The notes beneath the pieces were generated by a model. It searched no databases, was not told where the DNA came from, and saw only the letters and a program-made list of their open reading frames with translations. Below are positions 17,525-28,979 of a DNA stretch of 64,000 nucleotides, one piece after another (position 1 is the first letter of the stretch; the number at the start of each line of letters is the position of its first letter). The stretch lies in assembly GCA_035325995.1 (NCBI GenBank), contig DAOKYU010000001.1, forward strand, positions 532,681 through 596,680, given 5' to 3'. Source of the DNA: Thermodesulfobacteriota bacterium (GTDB lineage: Bacteria > Desulfobacterota_D > UBA1144 > Nemesobacterales > UBA2774). The position numbers and the translations under genes are program-made.

Positions 17525-20500
17525 GTTTCAATTCCTTATAGGTAGTTTAGAGGTTTCTACCGTTGCCGGGGCGTTCTGGTCTACTGTCGGTTTCAATTCC
17601 TTATAGGTAGAGGTCCATAGAGGGGCAGGAGGGAAGAAGATGAAATATCGGTTTCAATTCCTTATAGGTAGTTTAGAGGTCCGTATTTGTTTATCTCCTT
17701 TTCGTATCGTTCGAAGTTTCAATTCCTTATAGGTAGTTTAGAGGTAGATAATCAACGACGCGGCGAATCTCAGAAGGGCAAGTTTCAATTCCTTATAGGT
17801 AGTTTAGAGGTTCGGGGGGGCCATTAAGGGAAAGACAGGCAGAACGAGTTTCAATTCCTTATAGGTAGTTTAGAGGTACGAGGACGCAGTAAAGCACCTC
17901 GACGAGAGATGGGGTTTCAATTCCTTATAGGTAGTTTAGAGGTTCTATCCATGTATTCCCTCCGGCGGAAGACTGTATTTGGTTTCAATTCCTTATAGGT
18001 AGTTTAGAGGTGTTGTTGCGATATTCCGGGTTAGAGAGGAAAAAGGAAGTTTCAATTCCTTATAGGTAGTTTAGAGGTTTTCCCGACCGCGATGAAAGAG
18101 TTCGAACTTCCGAAGTTTCAATTCCTTATAGGTAGTTTAGAGGTGGTTGTCCTGAATGAGCGTCTGGTCGATCTTGTTGCGTTTCAATTCCTTATAGGTA
18201 GTTTAGAGGTCGTCGCCGCCAGTGATGTAGTTCTTTGCCTTCAGAAGGTTTCAATTCCTTATAGGTAGTTTAGAGGTGGCAAATTGCATCGAGGCTTAAG
18301 ATTTCTTATGAGTGTTTCAATTCCTTATAGGTAGTTTAGAGGTTGATGTCTATCTCCTTCGCCGAGTACACTGCAGCCCCGTTTCAATTCCTTATAGGTA
18401 GTTTAGAGGTGTGACCGAGGTGGGGGACACCGCCCACACCCACGCTGCGTTTCAATTCCTTATAGGTAGTTTAGAGGTATAGCCTTCCCGACGTCCCGCG
18501 CCTTCGGGAAATCCCGTTTCAATTCCTTATAGGTAGTTTAGAGGTTTGCAAACTGGCCGTTCAGAGTCGTTGACCCACGCCGCGTTTCAATTCCTTATAG
18601 GTAGTTTAGAGGTGATACGCAGAGCAGGCACAAGCGTGAGCGGTTCGACAGTTTCAATTCCTTATAGGTAGTTTAGAGGTGGAGCACGGCGGGGTGATAC
18701 TCGTCGAGCTCGAGGGCGGTTTCAATTCCTTATAGGTAGTTTAGAGGTGGGGACCCCGCCGTGTGGGCGTGGACGGTGCTCTCGGGTTTCAATTCCTTAT
18801 AGGTAGTTTAGAGGTGAGCGCCCCATGTGATGATGCCGTACTTCATGTCGTTGTTTCAATTCCTTATAGGTAGTTTAGAGGTGTGTCCGATCTTAGCGAC
18901 GTACTCAGGGACATTACATGTTTCAATTCCTTATAGGTAGTTTAGAGGTTCGAGGACCTTGCGAAAGAATTCATAGGCAGAACAGGTTTCAATTCCTTAT
19001 AGGTAGTTTAGAGGTAATATAGGGACACAGCCTCAAGGGCAAACAACTCTGAGTTTCAATTCCTTATAGGTAGTTTAGAGGTTCAGGTCTACGCGGGAAC
19101 AATCGTAACTTTTATAAGTTTCAATTCCTTATAGGTAGTTTAGAGGTGCGAACCTACACGACTTGCGCAACTCGCAGTGTTTGCGTTTCAATTCCTTATA
19201 GGTAGTTTAGAGGTTCGTACCATTCGGGCTCAGGGTGATGGAAGAGACGAGTTTCAATTCCTTATAGGTAGTTTAGAGGTGGTCCCTATCACCATCCCAC
19301 AGCAGCAAGAAGGTGCGTTTCAATTCCTTATAGGTAGTTTAGAGGTTCGCCCGAACGAGGTCTTGGTCGAGGACAAGGCGTCGTTTCAATTCCTTATAGG
19401 TAGTTTAGAGGTACAAGGACCTGGGCGAGAAAGCCCCGTTCGAAAACAGTTTCAATTCCTTATAGGTAGTTTAGAGGTCTGTCGCCGCCCGCGTTCAGCT
19501 TCGCGCCGCGCTTCAGTTTCAATTCCTTATAGGTAGTTTAGAGGTATCTACTTTCAACATTGCCTCCTTGAAACCGGTTGGGTTTCAATTCCTTATAGGT
19601 AGTTTAGAGGTCCTTACATAGATTCGTTCTTGTGGGAGAATGATAAGAGTTTCAATTCCTTATAGGTAGTTTAGAGGTCACTTTGGAGGCCGCAGGTGTG
19701 CTGACGACAGGTATGTTTCAATTCCTTATAGGTAGTTTAGAGGTACAATTTTCGCATGGCTCCCACAACTGCCCCTCCATGGTTTCAATTCCTTATAGGT
19801 AGTTTAGAGGTGCATATCACAAGCTGATTGAGAAGTACCAGTCTCTGTTTCAATTCCTTATAGGTAGTTTAGAGGTGCAGGTTTGACACGCAGGCGGATA
19901 ACATTTTCAGTGTTTCAATTCCTTATAGGTAGTTTAGAGGTCCGGACTGATGAAGTGCGGGGCGTGCCGCGCGTCCGGGTTTCAATTCCTTATAGGTAGT
20001 TTAGAGGTCGTTCGCCTTCGAGTCCGTCCTTGTGCTGAACTACAGTTTCAATTCCTTATAGGTAGTTTAGAGGTACACCGGGCGCGGGGAATGTAACGTA
20101 TACCCTGCAAGGTTTCAATTCCTTATAGGTAGTTTAGAGGTGTATTCCGTCCTGATGTACTCGAAGAGCTCCTTCACAGTTTCAATTCCTTATAGGTAGT
20201 TTAGAGGTTTGAATCGTCGATGTAGAGCTTGTCGAGGTCCCCGAGCGTTTCAATTCCTTATAGGTAGTTTAGAGGTTCGCGTTCGAGAGCTCGAGCGAGA
20301 CGTCCCGCTTCGTCGTTTCAATTCCTTATAGGTAGTTTAGAGGTAGTGTGTTCATGGCTGAGACGTACGTGGACGGGAAGACGTTTCAATTCCTTATAGG
20401 TAGTTTAGAGGTCGGCTGCGTCGTCATCAGCGACCGCATCTCGTCCGTGTTTCAATTCCTTATAGGTAGTTTAGAGGTAGCCGGGCCGTCGTGTCGTTTT

Positions 20501-23500
20501 ATTCCCCGTCTCCCGTTTCAATTCCTTATAGGTAGTTTAGAGGTTATGTCGCAGATCATGAAACCTCAAACCCTGAATACGTTTCAATTCCTTATAGGTA
20601 GTTTAGAGGTCGAGTCGCTCTACTTCCTGAAATGCGGGGGCGGACTAAGTTTCAATTCCTTATAGGTAGTTTAGAGGTCGAACGTCACCTTTGCCATGAC
20701 TCCCTCCTTGTCGGTTTCAATTCCTTATAGGTAGTTTAGAGGTTCTCCTGATCAGCCAGTCCCTCGCGGCCGTCATCAGGTTTCAATTCCTTATAGGTAG
20801 TTTAGAGGTGGTCCCCGCCGAGCTGATGCCATCGTCGTACACGCGTTTCAATTCCTTATAGGTAGTTTAGAGGTACGGAGAGGAGGGCTGGCAGTACCAT
20901 CTTGAGCAGGGTTTCAATTCCTTATAGGTAGTTTAGAGGTTCGATAGTGCGCAGATCAGGATGGCGCGGAGAAAAGAGTTTCAATTCCTTATAGGTAGTT
21001 TAGAGGTTCAGAAACGGGCACTTCGCTGGAGGGGCCGAGTGAGGTTTCAATTCCTTATAGGTAGTTTAGAGGTCCAGCTACGCCGCGACAAGGAGGCAGC
21101 GACACGTGAGTTTCAATTCCTTATAGGTAGTTTAGAGGTTATGTCGCAGATCATGAAACCTCAAACCCTGAATACGTTTCAATTCCTTATAGGTAGTTTA
21201 GAGGTTGGTCGTTCGGCCTTCGGGATTCATCCTGTTAGAGTGTTTCAATTCCTTATAGGTAGTTTAGAGGTCCGCGACGCCGAGATTGCAACCCTGAAGC
21301 TGAGACGTTTCAATTCCTTATAGGTAGTTTAGAGGTATTACTCGGTTTGCCCCTGACAAGGATTCGGGAAGACGTTTCAATTCCTTATAGGTAGTTTAGA
21401 GGTGCAACTTGTCAGGATTTACCGAACTCGAATTAATGATGTTTCAATTCCTTATAGGTAGTTTAGAGGTTCAGAAGTGCAGTTTGCCTGTGTAACAGGG
21501 TATGTAGGTTTCAATTCCTTATAGGTAGTTTAGAGGTTTACATGCCCGACCTGCAAAGAGGACAATATCCTGACGTTTCAATTCCTTATAGGTAGTTTAG
21601 AGGTTCGTGGTTGGAATTGTGCTTTGCGTGGCTTTTCTCGGTTTCAATTCCTTATAGGTAGTTTAGAGGTGGTCATAGCTTATGTAGCCCGCGCCGTCTA
21701 CATCGAGTTTCAATTCCTTATAGGTAGTTTAGAGGTGCAGGGCCTCTCCGTGACCGTGACGTGCTCTACTTTGTTTCAATTCCTTATAGGTAGTTTAGAG
21801 GTCGAAGGGAGCTTGCGCGTGCAATGTTGCGCAAGATTCTTTGTTTCAATTCCTTATAGGTAGTTTAGAGGTTGGTGTGGTTTTGAATTTTGGGTCGTCG
21901 AATCACACGTTTCAATTCCTTATAGGTAGTTTAGAGGTGGCGTCGTCGGCTAATTTCCTGAAAACAGTTTACACTGTTTCAATTCCTTATAGGTAGTTTA
22001 GAGGTCGGCCTCCGCTTCTGGCTGAAGTTCGTGGAGAAGTAGTTTCAATTCCTTATAGGTAGTTTAGAGGTTCGAGCCCGTTAACGTCGGCATATATAGC
22101 ATCCGTAGTTTCAATTCCTTATAGGTAGTTTAGAGGTCCCCTGTTACCTGGTCGCCCTTTGCGCTAAACACCACAGTTTCAATTCCTTATAGGTAGTTTA
22201 GAGGTCTCGCAACTTTCATCAATCCGTTCAGAATACTCCCAGTTTCAATTCCTTATAGGTAGTTTAGAGGTGCAATCCGTATATCGCTGACCAGCACTGT
22301 GAGTATCACGTTTCAATTCCTTATAGGTAGTTTAGAGGTGAAGCCCGCATGACCGGGGAGCTCGTGGATTTTCTGGTTTCAATTCCTTATAGGTAGTTTA
22401 GAGGTGAAAACTGTCACTGCCATGAGTCCGGGTATAGATACGTTTCAATTCCTTATAGGTAGTTTAGAGGTATCCCACTCGCGGACGCGCTGTAGTTCTT
22501 CTTCTGTGTTTCAATTCCTTATAGGTAGTTTAGAGGTGTAGAGGATATTAAGCCGGTCGTGTTCAAGATACTCAGTTTCAATTCCTTATAGGTAGTTTAG
22601 AGGTGTGGGTGCGGCTTTCGAATCAGGCAAGTGATGATGAGTTTCAATTCCTTATAGGTAGTTTAGAGGTATAAAAATTTCCCCATATTCCAAGCTCGGC
22701 AAGAGGCGTTTCAATTCCTTATAGGTAGTTTAGAGGTTCGCGGCGCGTAATCGCTCAACCTTCGCTACATTGGGGTTTCAATTCCTTATAGGTAGTTTAG
22801 AGGTTGGATAACTTAACCGAAGCAGTCCTGCACAAGCACCGTTTCAATTCCTTATAGGTAGTTTAGAGGTTGGCCGCAAGCCCGGAAACCATGAGCGCCA
22901 TGCTCAGTTTCAATTCCTTATAGGTAGTTTAGAGGTCCTGAGTGATGCCGGCAATCGTATCAAAATCGGGTTCGTTTCAATTCCTTATAGGTAGTTTAGA
23001 GGTTCGCCAGATTGCGTGGTGATGGACATTGGTAAGCAGTTTCAATTCCTTATAGGTAGTTTAGAGGTGAGTCTCGAATATCAGCACGCGGAATGCAAGG
23101 TAAGGGTTTCAATTCCTTATAGGTAGTTTAGAGGTATTTAAACTACCTACAAGGAAGCAGGAGAAAGAAGAGTTTCAATTCCTTATAGGTAGTTTAGAGG
23201 TTCGAAATTCAAATTGAAGTCGTGAGAGAATTCGTACGTTTCAATTCCTTATAGGTAGTTTAGAGGTGTGCGCAAACCTTCACGAATAAAGCTATCGACT
23301 GTAAGTTTCAATTCCTTATAGGTAGTTTAGAGGTATTACACCACAGACCCCGATCTCGAAGATTACATCCGTTTCAATTCCTTATAGGTAGTTTAGAGGT
23401 TTTAGGGATAGCTCTCTTGGCTCATTGGATTCGGGGTTTCAATTCCTTATAGGTAGTTTAGAGGTTTTAAGCCACTCGTCGTCGTAAGCCGTCCATGTTT

Positions 23501-26500
23501 TATAGTTTCAATTCCTTATAGGTAGTTTAGAGGTATAGCCGAGTTGCCGCAGAAGAGCTTTGGGTAATGTGGTTTCAATTCCTTATAGGTAGTTTAGAGG
23601 TTCATCCGGCTCGGGCAGGTTGAAGGGGTTGAAGGTGTGTTTCAATTCCTTATAGGTAGTTTAGAGGTACTTTGCCCGTGCGGACTATCTTGTCCTCTAT
23701 GAGTGTTTCAATTCCTTATAGGTAGTTTAGAGGTAAGGTCATACAGGCCATCCTTGCGAAGCTTTTCTAGTTTCAATTCCTTATAGGTAGTTTAGAGGTC
23801 CAGACAGCTACCATGAGGGCTTGCTAAAAAGTAAAGGTTTCAATTCCTTATAGGTAGTTTAGAGGTATTGACACATGCACCACAGTGCATTATACTATAA
23901 GTGTTTCAATTCCTTATAGGTAGTTTAGAGGTGCGTACTGGAAACAGCTTCGCCGGGAATCAGACGAAGTTTCAATTCCTTATAGGTAGTTTAGAGGTTA
24001 AATATCCCCATCGTGTACAGCCTACCCGAGCTCTGTTTCAATTCCTTATAGGTAGTTTAGAGGTTCAAGCTCTTGCTGAATTGATTCATATTCGTCAAGG
24101 TTTCAATTCCTTATAGGTAGTTTAGAGGTTTAGTTTGTTCGCAGGCGATAAGGGTGGAGCCAGAGCCTCCAAAGTTTCAATTCCTTATAGGTAGTTTAGA
24201 GGTCGGTATTTTCGTATGCGACTTTCACGTTCGATACGCGTTTCAATTCCTTATAGGTAGTTTAGAGGTAGCCTGCCAAAGCTCTATCCGTCGCATTCCC
24301 GTCCAGGTTTCAATTCCTTATAGGTAGTTTAGAGGTAAGAGGAAGTCGAGGCTCTTGTTAAGCAGCGGCTTGAACGTTTCAATTCCTTATAGGTAGTTTA
24401 GAGGTGCAGTATGAGGACGTGCAGATTGCGTCCCTGTACGCGTTTCAATTCCTTATAGGTAGTTTAGAGGTCGTGGTTTATGCAACCAACGCTTCTTAGT
24501 AATCAAAGTTTCAATTCCTTATAGGTAGTTTAGAGGTGAGCCGCCCATGATTTCCGCAACCTGCTTATATGAAGTTTCAATTCCTTATAGGTAGTTTAGA
24601 GGTTCTGAGTCATTTGCAGGTTCAAAGTAAATTATCCAAGTTTCAATTCCTTATAGGTAGTTTAGAGGTATCGTCTAGCTTGCTTATCGCGTCCTCGAAT
24701 TGCGGGTTTCAATTCCTTATAGGTAGTTTAGAGGTCCTGCGAGGGTGTCCCATGTTGGCAATCCGAGAAACGTTTCAATTCCTTATAGGTAGTTTAGAGG
24801 TTATCGCGCATTATCTCTACGGTCAAGGTAAGCTTCGTTTCAATTCCTTATAGGTAGTTTAGAGGTTCAGATTCTCTATCGTGAATGCGGCCACTTTATC
24901 AAACGTTTCAATTCCTTATAGGTAGTTTAGAGGTGCCGGAGAAAGCGGCTGCCGCTATAGCGCCGATCTTCGTTTCAATTCCTTATAGGTAGTTTAGAGG
25001 TTCAGGAGCCTCGACGACCCTCGCGGCAGCCGTAAATCGTTTCAATTCCTTATAGGTAGTTTAGAGGTGATACTCCCTGATTCTAAAGAGCCTTTCGCTA
25101 TTCCGGTTTCAATTCCTTATAGGTAGTTTAGAGGTCTCTCATGCGCTGTACCCGCCAATTATATTCACTAAAGTTTCAATTCCTTATAGGTAGTTTAGAG
25201 GTCGGCTTGCCGGGCCTTCCCGGAGCGGTTGCATACTCGTTTCAATTCCTTATAGGTAGTTTAGAGGTGGAGCGCAGAAGGGCTTCTATTTCCAACCGTG
25301 GCTTGCGTTTCAATTCCTTATAGGTAGTTTAGAGGTGCAACCGAACCACTCCGCCTTCTCCATAACTTCCTTCGTTTCAATTCCTTATAGGTAGTTTAGA
25401 GGTGTACTTTCCAATCGTATTCATCGCTGAAAAATTCCAAGTTTCAATTCCTTATAGGTAGTTTAGAGGTCTATGCCGCCCAGGGCCTTCGTATTTCTCG
25501 TTTCTTCGTTTCAATTCCTTATAGGTAGTTTAGAGGTCTTCTTTACCCACTTCGCTATCTCCCGGCCGTACGGGTTTCAATTCCTTATAGGTAGTTTAGA
25601 GGTTCTGCCGGTGAAACAGGTCTTCCTCGCACATGAAGGACGTTTCAATTCCTTATAGGTAGTTTAGAGGTCCTTTATCGGCGTGTATACGAGAGCTCGG
25701 GGGAATAGTTTCAATTCCTTATAGGTAGTTTAGAGGTTCAGGTCAAATACCCTCCCTTTGCGCACACGACAGAAGTTTCAATTCCTTATAGGTAGTTTAG
25801 AGGTCGCCTGAAGCGCGCATTGCGCCGCATTTTATCAGCCGTTTCAATTCCTTATAGGTAGTTTAGAGGTCAGACCTCAGGGGCGCAGACCTCAGGGACG
25901 CATACCTGTTTCAATTCCTTATAGGTAGTTTAGAGGTGCACCGGCTTTGGGACGTGGAGCCATCAGCTAAAAAGGTTTCAATTCCTTATAGGTAGTTTAG
26001 AGGTACAAATCCCTGTCCGGCTTCTCGTATTCAGATTAACCGTTTCAATTCCTTATAGGTAGTTTAGAGGTAGGCCGAGCAATCCGGGGCTAAGAAGTTC
26101 CTGTATCAGTTTCAATTCCTTATAGGTAGTTTAGAGGTCCTCCTGTTGGATTGTTTTGTATGTGTTCTCCCCTCGTTTCAATTCCTTATAGGTAGTTTAG
26201 AGGTCGTAATCATCCATAGCCAATAGAACCATCCTACCCACGTTTCAATTCCTTATAGGTAGTTTAGAGGTGTTCTTGTTCCAGGTGAATATGAGCTCGC
26301 CGAATTTAGTTTCAATTCCTTATAGGTAGTTTAGAGGTCCATTTCAAGCACTTCTGTCTGGTTAACAATATCATCGTTTCAATTCCTTATAGGTAGTTTA
26401 GAGGTAGTTTTGCGTTCGTCAGTCCGCGCTCCTGCATCCACGTTTCAATTCCTTATAGGTAGTTTAGAGGTAATGCCGCCACCTTATCAAACTGGCGTAT

Positions 26501-27002
26501 CCAGTCGTGTTTCAATTCCTTATAGGTAGTTTAGAGGTTGTATCCCATGATTGAATAACGCGCAGAATTTTGCCGTTTCAATTCCTTATAGGTAGTTTAG
26601 AGGTTCTCGACATTCACGTTCTCAAGCCTCTGGTGATATATGTTTCAATTCCTTATAGGTAGTTTAGAGGTTCAATATCGGCCTGATTCTCGATATACTC
26701 TTTGGCCTGTTTCAATTCCTTATAGGTAGTTTAGAGGTGCGTCTACATCCGTAAAGGCCGCCGGGATTTTAGACGTTTCAATTCCTTATAGGTAGTTTAG
26801 AGGTTAAACGAGCGAGAAAGAAGTGTTATCGACATGAGGTGTTTCAATTCCTTATAGGTAGTTTAGAGGTGTAAAGGCTACGCTAACCACGTCCGGGAAC
26901 TTTCACGTTTCAATTCCTTATAGGTAGTTTAGAGGTTCCCTTCACGCCGCCTGCCCCCTTGCCTGTTCTTCCGTTTCAATTCCTTATAGGTAGTTTAGAG
27001 GT
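17525..27002 (-). CRISPR. Type I-B CRISPR array, 143 repeats and 142 spacers (hand count)
   Basis: The repeat is 30 nt; on the plus strand it begins GTTTCAATTCCTTATAGG and ends GTTTAGAGGT. Spacers are mostly 35-38 nt and the mean period is 66.5 bp. In crRNA sense (minus strand) the repeat ends ATTGAAAC, the 8-nt handle usual for I-B, and holds a short CCT-ATA-AGG hairpin for Cas6. Transcription is therefore leftward from the leader beside cas2; the newest spacers are near 27002 and the oldest near 17525. All repeats look identical except the second from the old end (17590-17614), which lacks 5 nt. One spacer occurs twice (20545-20580 and 21140-21175). The repeat reads through as open frames but codes for nothing. 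Confidence 0.99.
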
Positions 27003-27172
27003 CCATCCATCCTATTGTAATCATTATATATTCAGTTGTCAAAGATCGGCACATATACTTAAAGTTCTTATTGAGCATTGTATGAAAATCTGCTTCCGGC
27101 GTCAAGTTATTTAATTAAATCTGACTTCCGTCGATGTCCCAGCCTTATAACGCTACCGGGGATCGACGGAAA
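27003..27172 (-). promoter_or_regulatory. CRISPR leader with near-consensus promoter
   Basis: The 170-bp AT-rich gap between cas2 and the first repeat. On the minus strand TTGACA (27042-27037), a 17-nt spacer and TACAAT (27019-27014) form a strong sigma-70-type promoter. Transcription should start near 27007, about 5 nt before the first repeat. An inverted repeat (27126-27135 with 27162-27171) directly follows the cas2 stop. Confidence 0.8.
27126..27171. repeat. Inverted repeat between cas2 and the leader promoter
   Basis: TTCCGTCGAT (27126-27135) and ATCGACGGAA (27162-27171) are perfect reverse complements, 26 nt apart. The right arm touches the cas2 stop codon. There is no T-run after it on the minus strand, so it is a weak terminator at best; it could be a binding site for an adaptation factor. 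Confidence 0.55.
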
Positions 27173-27436
27173 TTATATAAAGAGCTCTTCCCCGCCTTTT
27201 TTAACTCCGATCAGCTCTCGCTCTGAATATTTCGTGGTTCTGAATGTATAGAATATGAGGGAATCGTATTCTTCCTTTATTATCTTCCTGAGCTCGTGTT
27301 TGAAGCTTTCGAATTGTGCCTCGGTGAGCTCGCCCTCCAGCACTGAATTCTGGACCCAGTATAAATACTTTCTCGCAGTCTTCAATACCTTCGACACCCT
27401 CTTCTGCCCGACGTCGTATACGAGAATTATAAACAC
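27173..27436 (-). CDS. cas2: CRISPR-associated endonuclease Cas2
   Basis: An 87-residue Cas2 with the ferredoxin-like start MFIILVYDVGQKRVSKVLK, conserved Asp8 and the usual middle YWVQNSVLEGELTEAQFE. Cas2 dimers bridge two Cas1 dimers in the spacer integration complex. It is the last gene of the cas operon, 12 bp after cas1, with the array leader directly downstream. Confidence 0.97.
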   Translation of the reverse strand: MFIILVYDVGQKRVSKVLKTARKYLYWVQNSVLEGELTEAQFESFKHELRKIIKEEYDSLIFYTFRTTKYSERELIGVKKGGEELFI

Positions 27437-27448
27437 CTGTCCCGGTCC

Positions 27449-28450
27449 TTACCATTCCCAGACGAACGGCTTATATTCCTGTCCGCCTATTATGTGCTTT
27501 TCGAGTTTGTAGAGCTCGAGCCTTATAAGCCGCCTGTTGGATACGGGCCTTCCGATTTTCTTGTGGGTTATGGTCGTCTGTAGCCTCTCCTCGAATTCCT
27601 TGGAGAAGATCTTCATACCTTCCTCGTTCATGACTACCCCGTCCATCCGTGTTTCGAAGTGCCGGTTTTTGAGCTCGCCCTTGTTGATGAGCGAGAATAT
27701 CATCCTGTCCACGAGAATCGGCTTGAAGATTTCGGCTACGTCCAGGTTAAGCGTGAATCTCCTGAAATTCGTCGAATGCAGATATCCGATTCGCGGGTCG
27801 AGATGCGTTTTGTATATCTCGCTCAGCACGGATGTGTAGAGGAGCGAGTTCCCGAAGCTTATGAGAGCGTTCATCCTGTTTTTCGGCGGCCGCCTTGTCC
27901 TGCTCTCGAATGTGAAGTCCTCGTCCTCGACTATCTCGTCGAAGACCGAATAGTACTGGTCGCGTATGTTTCCTTCTATGGCCATGAGCGCGCCCGCGCT
28001 CGACTGATCGCACAAGACGGAGGACAGCTCCCTGATTTTGGAGCTCGCGGTCTGAATCCGGGGATTCTCTTTTCTCCTCGCGTAGTAGTCGAGCGTCTTC
28101 AGGATATTGTTGACCGCCCCCTCGACGAATTTTCTCGCAAGCGCGATCCGGCGACCCTCGTCGAGATAGGCCTCGGCCTGTTTCAGGATCATGTGGCCTG
28201 AATTAAGGTGCTCTCTCGGATAGAAGCTCCCGACGTAGTATCCATAATGATTAAAGAAGTGCATAATCATTTCCTTCCTGGATGTGAATTCCAGAAAGCG
28301 TTTGTTGAGCGAAACCTCGCCGAAGATCATGAGCTCCTGCGTACCCTCGACGGGGATGAATTTCTTCTCCCCGGCTTCGTTCTCGAAGAAGAGCGTATTC
28401 TCTTTCCTCTTGAGCTCCCCGTCGCTGAATACGAATATTCTCGATTTCAT
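27449..28450 (-). CDS. cas1: CRISPR-associated integrase Cas1
   Basis: A 333-residue Cas1 of the I-B branch. The metal-binding active site is visible: Glu in ALMAIEGNIRDQYY, His in GYLHSTNFRRF and Asp in LNLDVAEIFKPILVDR. It catalyses insertion of new spacers at the leader end. I chose the ATG at 28450 (MKSRIFVFSDG), where family similarity starts; a frame extending to 28507 would overlap cas4 and has no conserved residues. It lies between cas4 and cas2 as usual for I-B. Confidence 0.96.
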   Translation of the reverse strand: MKSRIFVFSDGELKRKENTLFFENEAGEKKFIPVEGTQELMIFGEVSLNKRFLEFTSRKEMIMHFFNHYGYYVGSFYPREHLNSGHMILKQAEAYLDEGRRIALARKFVEGAVNNILKTLDYYARRKENPRIQTASSKIRELSSVLCDQSSAGALMAIEGNIRDQYYSVFDEIVEDEDFTFESRTRRPPKNRMNALISFGNSLLYTSVLSEIYKTHLDPRIGYLHSTNFRRFTLNLDVAEIFKPILVDRMIFSLINKGELKNRHFETRMDGVVMNEEGMKIFSKEFEERLQTTITHKKIGRPVSNRRLIRLELYKLEKHIIGGQEYKPFVWEW

Positions 28451-28478
28451 CTGTCGTCGATAGCCTCTTCTCTCTTCC

Positions 28479-28979
28479 TTAGCACCAGCAGAATTCCCTG
28501 TATGCACAGTTGGTGCAGTACCCGATTTTCACCGGCGGCGGAGGTATCTCTTCCGATGCGATGTTTCTTATATCTTCCATCGCGTCTTCGAGCTCCTTGA
28601 TCACCTCGTCCGTTAGAGAGACCTTTTCCTTTTTCTTTTCCTTCGGGAACAAAAGCTCCCCCTCGGCTTCTATGCCGTATTCCTTAAGGACGTAGAGGTA
28701 ATAACAGAGCTGCATCCTGGCGGCGTGGGCGGCCCGCGAGCTCTTTTTGACTTCGCCTACTATGATCTTGCTATCCTCCAGCCTGGATAGATCGATGATA
28801 ATATTTTCAAGTTTTATTTCCTTCTTGTGCCTGGGGTAAACTGATCGACTTACAAATCTCCCGAATTCGAGATGCGGATTATCTTCGTCCGGGTCAATCT
28901 GCCTCACGCTCAACCAAACTTTGCGCTTGCAGATGCAATAATATTGAATCGTGTTTCCCGTGATCCTTATTTCGTTCAT
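28479..28979 (-). CDS. cas4: CRISPR-associated exonuclease Cas4
   Basis: A 166-residue RecB-family nuclease with an iron-sulfur cluster. Cluster cysteines are in the N-terminal YYCICKRKVWL and the C-terminal YCTNCAYREFCWC. The nuclease core has KIIVGEVKKSSR and the following QLCYYL. Cas4 trims prespacers and helps select PAM-adjacent sequence. The start directly follows the cas3 stop, and the gene ends 28 bp before cas1. Confidence 0.96.
   Translation of the reverse strand: MNEIRITGNTIQYYCICKRKVWLSVRQIDPDEDNPHLEFGRFVSRSVYPRHKKEIKLENIIIDLSRLEDSKIIVGEVKKSSRAAHAARMQLCYYLYVLKEYGIEAEGELLFPKEKKKEKVSLTDEVIKELEDAMEDIRNIASEEIPPPPVKIGYCTNCAYREFCWC

Noticed and set aside
19177..25658. Open reading frames inside the array that repeat the residues FQFLIGSLEV
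   Set aside because: They are the CRISPR repeat read in one frame; the spacers between them vary freely and there is no ribosome site.
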